From: JACVRW01 sp036519295
GTDB lineage: Bacteria > Actinomycetota > Thermoleophilia > Solirubrobacterales > Thermoleophilaceae
Direction of reading: 5' to 3'
Length of the DNA stretch: 15,056 nucleotides
Assembly: GCA_036519295.1 (NCBI GenBank)
Contig: DATDLN010000123.1
Coordinates: forward strand, 1 to 15,056
The first letter of the stretch is position 1. Every line of letters starts with the position of its first letter. The notes beneath the pieces were generated by a model. It had not been told where the DNA came from, ran no database searches, and worked only from the letters and a program-made list of their open reading frames with translations. Of the stretch, positions 8,498 through 14,446 are shown in pieces. A program made the translations under genes and the position numbers.

Positions 8498-9316
8498 TCA
8501 GCGTGCGAGCGTGTCCAAAAATCGCTCCACCTCCTCCGTCGAGTCGAGCACGAAGTCGGCGGCGGTCGTCCGACCGCCCACCTCCGGATCGTCGGCGCGG
8601 CCGACGAAGACGCCGATCCCCCTCCCGGACAGCGCCTCGAAGGCGTGCTCGTCCGTGATGTCGTCTCCGATGTAGAACGGCACGACGTCGTCGCGCTCGA
8701 GGTCGAGCGCGTCCAAGAGATAGAGCACCGCCTTGCCCTTGTCCCAGTCGAGCTTGGGTTGGAGCTCGTAGACCATTTTCCCGGGCGTGACCTTCAGCTC
8801 CTCGGCGTAGTCCGCGAGCAGCCGCTCGACGACCGCCTCGACCGCGGGCCGCTCCTCCTCGCTTACGAGCCGGTAGTGGACGGCAACGGACGCCTTCTTG
8901 GGCTCGATGAGGGCGCCCTCGATCGGATCGAGCTCGTCCCGCAGGCGCGAGGTCACGCGCTCGAGCAGCTCCTCGAAGCCCGCCGCCGCCTGGTGCTCGA
9001 TCGCGCCCCCCTCGGGGCTCCAGATGTCGAACCCGTGACTGCCTGCGACCACCAGATCGTCGACCCCCATCAGTGACTGCACGACGGGACGATCGCGGCC
9101 GCTGACAACGCAGACGGTGCAGCGACCCGCCAGCCCGTGCACCGCCTCTCGCATGCTCTCGGAGATCACCGCATCCTCGGGGCGATCGACGATCGGCGTG
9201 AGGGTGCCGTCGTAGTCGAGGAACACGGCAGGCTGCCGTCCGGCCAGTCGCTCGCGGAGCCTCTCGTGATCCGCGAGCGCGTGCGGCAGGTCGGCAATGC
9301 TCGCCCCGTCTTGCAC
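8498..9316 (-). CDS. otsB: Trehalose-6-phosphate phosphatase
   Basis: A 272-residue HAD phosphatase of the OtsB family. Motif I is VFLDYDGTLTPI (nucleophile Asp34, acid/base Asp36), motif II is VVSGRDR (Ser72), a small cap lies between about 110 and 200, the motif III Lys lies in WDKGKAVLYLL, and motif IV is YIGDDITDEHAF. It should dephosphorylate trehalose-6-phosphate to trehalose in the cytoplasm. No OtsA synthase is in the window, so the substrate must be made elsewhere or the enzyme serves another phospho-sugar. The GTG at 9316 directly follows the TAG of the lipoprotein gene, so the two are probably translationally coupled. The next gene (GH65) begins 27 bp beyond its stop. The family assignment is strong; the physiological role in a catabolic operon is inferred. 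Confidence 0.92.
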   Translation of the reverse strand: MQDGASIADLPHALADHERLRERLAGRQPAVFLDYDGTLTPIVDRPEDAVISESMREAVHGLAGRCTVCVVSGRDRPVVQSLMGVDDLVVAGSHGFDIWSPEGGAIEHQAAAGFEELLERVTSRLRDELDPIEGALIEPKKASVAVHYRLVSEEERPAVEAVVERLLADYAEELKVTPGKMVYELQPKLDWDKGKAVLYLLDALDLERDDVVPFYIGDDITDEHAFEALSGRGIGVFVGRADDPEVGGRTTAADFVLDSTEEVERFLDTLAR

Positions 9317-10321
9317 CTAGTCGCCCCAGCAGTTTCTCACGCCGAAGGCCGCATCCTCGGACTCGACGCCCTCCACCGGGTCGGAGGTGATGAGCTCGAC
9401 ACCCGTGTCGAGGAAGCCGGACGGCGACGGGCCGCCGCGCACCGCCCCGGCGACCGCCTCCAGGCCCTCGCGCGCCATGTTCTCCGGGTACTGCTGCGAG
9501 GTGGCGTCGATCTTCCCTGGGCGGACACCGTCCTTGATCGCATCGCAGCTGCCGTCGATCGAGACGATGATCACCTCGTCCTCGTCCCGGCCGGCGTCCT
9601 CCAGCGCGTCGATGGCCCCGAAGGCCGTCGGCTCGTTGATCGTGTAGACGATGTTGATGCCCGGGTCCTCATCAAGCAGCCGCGCCATGGCCGCCCGGGC
9701 CTTGTCCTCGTCGCCTTCGGCGTACGCCTGGCCCACGATCTCCGGATCGCCGTCCTGGATCCCGAAGCCGGTCAGGAACCCGTCGTGGCGCAGCTCGCCG
9801 ACGGAGATGCCGGGCGCCAGATCGAGCATCGCGATCCTGGGCTCGATGGCCTCCTCCTCGGCCTTCGCCTTCGCGTAGCCGCCGATAAGGTTGCCCGCCC
9901 GCCGGTTGTTGGTGGCATAAAGCGCCTCCACGGCCGACTCCGGCTGGGTCGGAGTGTCGAGGGCGACCACGATCACGCCTGCTGCGCGGGTTCTCTCGAT
10001 CGCGGGCACGATCGCCCGCGATCTGGCCGGCACGATCATGATGCCCTTCGCGCCCTCCCGGGTCATGTCCGCGAGCGCCGCCACCTGGCTCGCGTTGTCG
10101 ACGTCGCTCTTGCCCGCCGCGGTAAGCAGCTTTACGTCGTTGTCGCCGGCGACGTCCTCGGCGACCTCCCGCATCGTTACGAAGAAGGGGTTCTCCTCCT
10201 CCTTGGTGATGAGGCCGAGGGTGATCTCGTCCTCGCCTCCGCCGCACGCGGCCACCCCGAGGAAGAGCGCGACCCCGCCGCCCAACGCGACCAGGGCGGG
10301 CAAAACGCGCCCGCGCGTCAT
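9317..10321 (-). CDS. Sugar-binding lipoprotein, periplasmic-binding-protein type 1 (RbsB/FrcB-like)
   Basis: A 334-residue exported lipoprotein. The N-terminus has a basic start, a hydrophobic stretch and a lipobox VAAC with Cys26 followed by Gly-Gly-Gly, so it should be lipid-anchored outside the membrane. The body follows the ABC sugar-binding pattern: ITKEEENPFFVTMRE, then DNASQVAALADM, GAKGIMIVPA, VVALDTP, VVYTINEPTAFGA, IVSIDGS, DATSQQYPENMA and a final CWG. This resembles, from memory, fructose/ribose-type binding proteins. The ATG at 10321 overlaps the TGA of the FucP-type gene (TGATG), so the two are coupled. No ABC permease or ATPase lies nearby. The same frame stays open far upstream, but that part is antisense-frame shadow of the symporter gene. 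Confidence 0.9.
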   Translation of the reverse strand: MTRGRVLPALVALGGGVALFLGVAACGGGEDEITLGLITKEEENPFFVTMREVAEDVAGDNDVKLLTAAGKSDVDNASQVAALADMTREGAKGIMIVPARSRAIVPAIERTRAAGVIVVALDTPTQPESAVEALYATNNRRAGNLIGGYAKAKAEEEAIEPRIAMLDLAPGISVGELRHDGFLTGFGIQDGDPEIVGQAYAEGDEDKARAAMARLLDEDPGINIVYTINEPTAFGAIDALEDAGRDEDEVIIVSIDGSCDAIKDGVRPGKIDATSQQYPENMAREGLEAVAGAVRGGPSPSGFLDTGVELITSDPVEGVESEDAAFGVRNCWGD

Positions 10322-11652
10322 CAGTGGGCGCCCTCCGCTGCGAGCTCGCCGCCGCCCCCCCGCCGGGTGCGGAGGTCGAACAGCGCGTAGCAGGCCACGA
10401 ACGCCAGACCGATCCCGGGCACAACGAAGGCCAGTGCCGCGCCCACCTCGTCCATGACCTTCCCCTGGACCAGCGGCATGAGCGCCCCGCCGAGGATGGC
10501 CATCACCAGCCCGGCGGCCCCGAACTTGGTGTCCTCGCCTAGGCCCCGCAGGGCGACCCCGTAGATCGTCGGGAACATCAGCGACAGCGACAGCGAGATG
10601 CAGACGACCGCGATCAGCCCCACCATGTTCAGCGAGAACATCGCCACCAGGCAGAAGCCGACCCCGAGCGAGGCCATGAGGAACAGGAGCCCGGTGGGTC
10701 GGAAGATTCCGAGCAGCCAGGTCATCACGAACCGGGCGACGAGGAACAGGATCAGGCTGGCCTGCAGGTACCAGCCCGAGTCCTCCGCGGGCACCCCGAC
10801 GATATCCCGCGCGTAGAGGATCGTGAACGTCCAGGCGCAGACCTGCGCCCCGACATTGAAGAACTGCGCGGCCACCCCGTAGCGGTAGTGGCGGTTGCGC
10901 CATAGGCGCCGGAGCGCCCCGCTCCTGGCCTCCCCCTCGCTCTCCTGGCTGCGCTCCCGGGGAGTGGATATCTTGCGGAACGCGATCAGCAGCCAGATCA
11001 GGATCAGCACGGCGGCGATCCCGAGGTAGGGCCCGAGTACCAGCGCCAGGTCGTCCTCCTGGCTCTGCTGCAGCTCGGCGGGGCTCATGATCGTCTTCGA
11101 CGCCTCCGAGGTGAGCTCGGGCAGGATGAGCACGGCGCCGAGCAGAACCCCGATGTTTGCGCCCACCGGGTTGAACGCCTGGGCCAGATTGAGTCGCTGG
11201 GTGGCGCTCTCCTCGGGCCCCATCGCGATCACGAAGGGATTGGCTGACGTCTCGAGGATCGACATCCCGGCCGCCAGCACGAAGAGGGCGGCGAGGAAGG
11301 CCCCGTACTCGAGGACCTCGCCCGCCGGGACGAAGAGCAGCCCGCCGAGCGCAGCCAGCCCAAGGCCGCTGAGCACACCGACCTTGTAGCCGAACCGCCG
11401 GTTGATCATGGCCGCCGGGATGGCGAGCGTGAAGTACGCGCCGTAGTAAGCGACCTGGACCAGCGCAGATTGGGTGTTCGACATGTCGAAGATGCTGCGG
11501 AACACGCCGACCACCACGTCGGTGAGGTTGGCCGCCGTCCCCCAGGCGGCGAAGCACGCGATCAGCAGGACGAACGGAATTACGAGGCCGGGGTAGACCA
11601 GCCGCGCCTTTGTCCGCCGAGGTTCCGGTACGGCCGATGCTGCAGCCTCCAT
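10321..11652 (-). CDS. MFS sugar:H+ symporter, FucP (fucose/glucose/galactose) type
   Basis: A 443-residue, 12-helix inner-membrane protein. Family marks are AYYGAYFTLAIPAAMINRRFG, shown here only in part, and the FucP signature ETSANPFVIAMG followed by ESATQRLNLAQAFNPVGANIG (about residues 135-165). A long polar loop (about 245-275, STPRERSQESEGEARSG) separates the two six-helix halves. FucP-type porters carry L-fucose, glucose, galactose or N-acetylglucosamine with protons. The ATG at 11652 has GAGGGAGAG upstream at good spacing. Its stop shares one base with the start of the binding lipoprotein, which implies co-translation. It is the first clear transport gene of the operon; the 134-bp gap to the ABM gene upstream may hold a promoter. 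The substrate is not determined. Confidence 0.9.
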   Translation of the reverse strand: MEAAASAVPEPRRTKARLVYPGLVIPFVLLIACFAAWGTAANLTDVVVGVFRSIFDMSNTQSALVQVAYYGAYFTLAIPAAMINRRFGYKVGVLSGLGLAALGGLLFVPAGEVLEYGAFLAALFVLAAGMSILETSANPFVIAMGPEESATQRLNLAQAFNPVGANIGVLLGAVLILPELTSEASKTIMSPAELQQSQEDDLALVLGPYLGIAAVLILIWLLIAFRKISTPRERSQESEGEARSGALRRLWRNRHYRYGVAAQFFNVGAQVCAWTFTILYARDIVGVPAEDSGWYLQASLILFLVARFVMTWLLGIFRPTGLLFLMASLGVGFCLVAMFSLNMVGLIAVVCISLSLSLMFPTIYGVALRGLGEDTKFGAAGLVMAILGGALMPLVQGKVMDEVGAALAFVVPGIGLAFVACYALFDLRTRRGGGGELAAEGAH

Positions 11653-11786
11653 CGGTATCTCTCCCTCGCCGACTTACACGCCCGGCTCGCAATAGGCAGC
11701 CGTCTCGAAAACGTACCGGAAGGCACAAGGGTTCGTCGGTGTCGGGACACCGCCGCGGCGACCGGTTCGGCGAGCGCAGCCCGGCT

Positions 11787-12089
11787 CTACTTTTCGTCCA
11801 TGAGGCGGAGCTCAGAGGGCTCGCGCAGGAGGTCCTCCAGGATCTTGTTGCCCTCGGTGTTGTAGGGCTGTCGCATATGCTCGTCCCACGCCGCGCGGGA
11901 GCGGAACATCTCGAGCATCACCCAGCTTTCCGGGTCGTCCTGGGGTTGTACCAAATGCATGAAGACGCAGCCCGGCTCCTGAACGCTGTTCCGGCGCATG
12001 GACTGAAGCTGCGCCTCGGCCTCCTCGAGCCGGTCCAGGCGCGGTCTGATTGTGACCACCAGGAAGAGCGGGCGTTCTTCGTCGCTCAT
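11787..12089 (-). CDS. Antibiotic biosynthesis monooxygenase (ABM) domain protein
   Basis: A 100-residue single-domain protein of the ABM/YgiN-like ferredoxin fold. Visible pattern: FLVVTIRPRLDRLEEAEAQL (beta1 and helix 1), EPGCVFMHLVQPQDDPESWV (central strands), then MLEMFRSRAAWDEHMRQPYN, which is the typical ABM core. Members include quinol oxidases, haem-degrading enzymes and proteins of unknown role; this one lacks features that pick a function. The start at 12089 is preferred over 12128 because AGGGGA lies just upstream and the extra 13 residues are basic and not family-like. It is on the same strand as the sugar operon, 134 bp ahead of the symporter, so it may be its first gene or a separate unit. 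It diverges from the PfkB kinase gene. Confidence 0.8.
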   Translation of the reverse strand: MSDEERPLFLVVTIRPRLDRLEEAEAQLQSMRRNSVQEPGCVFMHLVQPQDDPESWVMLEMFRSRAAWDEHMRQPYNTEGNKILEDLLREPSELRLMDEK

Positions 12090-12190
12090 GGGCTTCCCCT
12101 TTACCCGATTCCACAGGCGGCGGCGCAAGGCCGGCCGTCACAGCCAGCTGAAAGGGGTATTTTCTCGCAGAACAGGAGGAGGATCTCGCC
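12090..12190. promoter_or_regulatory. Divergent promoter region between the ABM gene and the PfkB kinase
   Basis: This 101-bp gap separates two genes that point away from each other, so it must hold promoters for both, and possibly for the whole sugar operon. AGGAGGAGG at 12174-12182 is the kinase ribosome-binding site. A short AT-richer patch at about 12158-12164 (GTATTTT) could be its -10 element, but no convincing -35 is seen. CCCCTTT near 12097 and AAAGGGG near 12151 form a 7-bp inverted pair; the first is also the ABM Shine-Dalgarno, so the pairing may be incidental. Confidence 0.35.
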
Positions 12191-13153
12191 GTGGGCAAGA
12201 TCGTGACGTTGGGCGAGGTGGTGGCCGACGTCTACCGAGAGCGGTCGCCGTCCGAGGTGGAGCAGCCGTTCACCGCCCGGCCGGGCGGTGCGCCGGCGAA
12301 CGTGGCGGTCGCCGCGGCGAGGCTCGGCGTGGAATCGGGGTTCATCGGGAGGGTCGGCGACGACCTCTTCGGGGACTTCATCCTGCATGCCCTCGCGGCG
12401 TCGGGCGTGGACACCTCCGCGATCTTGCGCGACCCTCCGCCCACGCGCACGACACTGGCGTTCGTCGAGGTGTCCGAGGACGGTGACCGGGAGTTCACCT
12501 TCTACCGCTCGGTGCCGGCCGCGGACGAGCTGCTCGCACCCGAGGACATCAAGCGCGAGAGCCTCTCCGGCGCGTCGTTCGCGAACTTCGGAAGCATCCC
12601 GCTGATCAAGGACCCGGTGCGCTCAGCGACGCGCAAGTTTGCCGAGCTCGCGAACGAAATGGATGTCGCCGTCGCCTTCGACGTCAACCTCCGCGCCAAT
12701 CTCTGGGACAGCCTCGACGCGTTCCGCGAGGCCGTCGACCCCCTGCTCGACCTCTCAACCGTCATCAAGCTCAGCGAAGACGAGCTCTCACCAGTGCTCG
12801 GGGTCGACGACCCGGGAGAGGCGGCCGACCGCCTGCTGGAACGGGGCGTTTCGCTGGCGCTGGTGAGCATGGGAGGCGAAGGGGCGTTCTACGCCACTCG
12901 GACATTCCGCGGAGAGGCACCGGCGTTCCGAATCGACAAGCTCGTGGACGCCACGGGGGCAGGGGACGCGTTCCTCGCGGGCACCCTGACACACCTCTCC
13001 GAGAGGCCGGGATGGCACGACGACGAGGCCTCGGTACGCGAGGCGGCGCGGCGCGGAACGGCGGCTGGCGCCTTGGCCTGCACGGAGTTCGGCGCGATGA
13101 AGGGCCTGCCCTCGAGGGCGGAACTCGACCGGTTCATGGCCGTTCGTAGCTAG
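12191..13153 (+). CDS. PfkB-family carbohydrate kinase (fructokinase/ribokinase-like)
   Basis: A 320-residue cytoplasmic sugar kinase. The first PfkB signature is GGAPANVAVAAARLG (about 32-46) and the second is DATGAGDAFLAGTL (253-266), with catalytic base Asp259 and the GAGD anion hole. VAFDVNLRANLW (about 161-172) and IKLSEDEL (192-199) are typical of fructokinases, so fructose is the best guess for substrate, with 2-keto-3-deoxygluconate or ribose as alternatives. It would use ATP to phosphorylate a free sugar. The GTG at 12191 is supported by AGGAGGAGG about 8 bp upstream. It diverges from the sugar operon and may take the sugar imported or released there. Its stop lies 40 bp from the first copy of a direct repeat that borders the IS110 remnant. 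Confidence 0.9.
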   Translation: MGKIVTLGEVVADVYRERSPSEVEQPFTARPGGAPANVAVAAARLGVESGFIGRVGDDLFGDFILHALAASGVDTSAILRDPPPTRTTLAFVEVSEDGDREFTFYRSVPAADELLAPEDIKRESLSGASFANFGSIPLIKDPVRSATRKFAELANEMDVAVAFDVNLRANLWDSLDAFREAVDPLLDLSTVIKLSEDELSPVLGVDDPGEAADRLLERGVSLALVSMGGEGAFYATRTFRGEAPAFRIDKLVDATGAGDAFLAGTLTHLSERPGWHDDEASVREAARRGTAAGALACTEFGAMKGLPSRAELDRFMAVRS

Positions 13154-13193
13154 GGCAATCCCCTCGAGCGAGCCCGCTGGTGTCAAGGATGCT

Positions 13194-13205
13194 TCTATGA
13201 AGTCA
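13194..13205. repeat. 12-bp direct repeat, copy 1, at the 3' end of the IS110 transposase
   Basis: TCTATGAAGTCA here matches 14284-14295 exactly and in the same orientation. It includes the complement of the transposase stop codon. The pair brackets the transposase reading frame (about 1.09 kb apart), so it may mark an element end, a recombination core with its flanks, or sequence shared between target and donor. Confidence 0.6.
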
Positions 13206-14205
13206 AGGGGTGTCGGCGAGGCGTTTGAAGAGGTCGCGGGAGAGGTGGCGTTTGAGGGCTCGGAGCGCTTCGCGCTTGGTCTTGCTTTCGCGGATGCGCC
13301 GGTCGAGGTAGGCGCGCGTCTCGGGCTGGTGCTTGGCGCGGATAACGGCGATGGTGTGGATCGCGTTGTCGACCTGGCGGTCGCCGCCGCGGTTGAGCCG
13401 GTGGCGGACGGTCTTGCCCGAGGAGGCTGGCAGTGGGGCGGTTCCGTTGCAGCGGGCGAATGCTGCTTCGTGCTTGAAGCGCGCCGGGTCGCAGGCGAGC
13501 AGCTTCGCGGCTGAGATCGGTCCGATCCCGGGCTCGTCGAGGAGCGTGGGGTCGAGGGAGCGCACGAGCTCGGCGAGTTCCCGTTCGTAGCGTTGGGCGT
13601 CGGCGGCGAGTGCGCGTGAGCGGGCGGCGAGGTCGCGCATGACGCCGAAGACGGCGCGTTCCTCGATGTCGGCGCTGGGCCGCGAGCGCATCGAGAGCAG
13701 GCGGCGCTCGAGCTGTTTGCCGGTGCCGTCGCCGACGCGTTCGCGCAGCGACCGGGGCGGTGAGCGCCTGGAGCTGGTTGAGCAACCTGGTGCGTTCCGC
13801 GATGGTGCAGCGCCGAACGTTCAGCAGCGCCCGCAGCGCCGAGAGAGTGCCGCGCCGGCGGGGGGTCGAGAGCTTCTCGCCGGCGATCACGTGCTTGGCG
13901 GCTGCCAGCGCGTCGATGCGATCTGACTTCCCCGCGCGGCGCTCCGCCCGCCGCGGACGTTCGACCTCGACGACGGCGTGGCCGGCGTGCTGGAGGTGTT
14001 GGCAGAGACCGGCGCCCCAGCTGCCGGCTCCCTCGATGCCGAACACGAGCCCATCCGGTTCGCCGTGGCGCTCGGCCCACTGCTCCAGCTCGGCATAGCC
14101 GGCGGCAGTCGCCGCGAACGCCAACTCGCCCAGCAGCTGGCCGAGCGCGTCGACCGCCACCGCGCAGTGGCGCTGCTTGTGGGTGTCGACCCCGACTGCG
14201 ATCAT
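13203..14205 (-). pseudogene. IS110-family (DEDD, bridge-RNA-type) transposase, frameshifted
   Basis: An IS110/IS116/IS902-type recombinase of about 334 residues. The N-terminal RuvC-like domain has VGVDTHKQRH (Asp7), FGIEGAGSWG (Glu58) and KSDRIDALAAAKH (Asp95, Asp98), the full DEDD set. The C-terminal domain has LDEPGIGPISAAKLLA (helix-hairpin-helix-like) and LPASSGKTVRHRLNRGG, with the Ser region thought to be catalytic. The two halves are in different frames; the break is at about 13745-13750, best explained by loss of two bases (GCGC to GC), after QLQALTAPV. The ATG at 14205 has a near-ideal GAGGAGGT 4-5 bp upstream. The stop at 13203 sits inside a 12-bp direct repeat. No nonsense codon was seen once the frame is restored, so it is a young or artefactual pseudogene. 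Confidence 0.88.
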
Positions 14206-14283
14206 CGCTACCTCCTCATCGTCTGGAACGCACCGGGTGATGTGGAGGCCGCCGGACAGAGCTGTGTCGAGTGATGTCCAGGC

Positions 14284-14295
14284 TCTATGAAGTCA
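14284..14295. repeat. 12-bp direct repeat, copy 2, upstream of the IS110 transposase
   Basis: Exact same-orientation copy of the 12-mer at 13194-13205, lying 79 bp beyond the transposase start. If both copies were element ends, the element would be only about 1.09 kb with a very short 5' leader, too short for a typical bridge RNA of around 170-180 nt. They may therefore not be the two true ends. Confidence 0.55.
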
Positions 14296-14314
14296 CGGCG
14301 GCATCCGTGGACGA

Positions 14315-14377
14315 CGGCGGGAGACAGATCCTTGAGAGGGCACCGATCGGCCAGCCGGTTGGTGAGTCATCCCGCCG
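14315..14377 (+). other. Potential structured RNA: nested hairpin between the IS110 and ISL3 remnants
   Basis: The 240-bp stretch between the IS110 start (14205) and the ISL3 stop (14447) has no gene. Inside it, 14341-14350 (CACCGATCGG) pairs with 14355-14364 (CCGGTTGGTG) over all ten positions around a CCAG loop, two of the pairs being G-U if the plus strand is transcribed. An outer 8-bp perfect stem, CGGCGGGA (14315-14322) with TCCCGCCG (14370-14377), encloses it, leaving an asymmetric internal loop of 18 and 5 bases. On the minus strand the two wobble pairs become A-C mismatches. There is no T-tract, so a simple terminator is unlikely. It could be part of an IS110 bridge RNA or an ISL3 end structure. 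Confidence 0.3.
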
Positions 14378-14446
14378 CCGCCCACACCCTCGAACGGGCC
14401 TCGGACGCCACCGCCCGAACCGGACACGCCGAGAGGCGGAACGAAA

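Noticed and set aside
7577..9076. Long plus-strand open frame (499 codons) opposite GH65 and OtsB
   Set aside because: It is antisense to two genes with clear catalytic motifs; its composition is that of a GC-rich shadow and shows no domain.
9137..10390. Long plus-strand open frame (417 codons) opposite OtsB and the lipoprotein
   Set aside because: Shadow of well-supported minus-strand genes, with Arg/Asp/His-rich sequence and no recognisable motif.
9317..11728. An 803-codon open frame that could suggest one large fusion protein ending in the binding lipoprotein
   Set aside because: The part before 10321 is an Arg/Gly/Pro-rich shadow of the FucP-type gene in another frame. The lipoprotein signal and lipobox start at 10321, which overlaps the symporter stop as TGATG.
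12788..14080. 430-codon minus-strand open frame across pfkB and the IS110 region
   Set aside because: It crosses from the antisense of pfkB into a wrong frame of the transposase; only a short in-frame remnant near the IS110 junction looks protein-like.
13203..14205. Programmed frameshift as the explanation for the IS110 break
   Set aside because: No slippery heptamer was seen at the break, and IS110 recombinases are normally made from a single frame; other elements in the window carry similar random indels.
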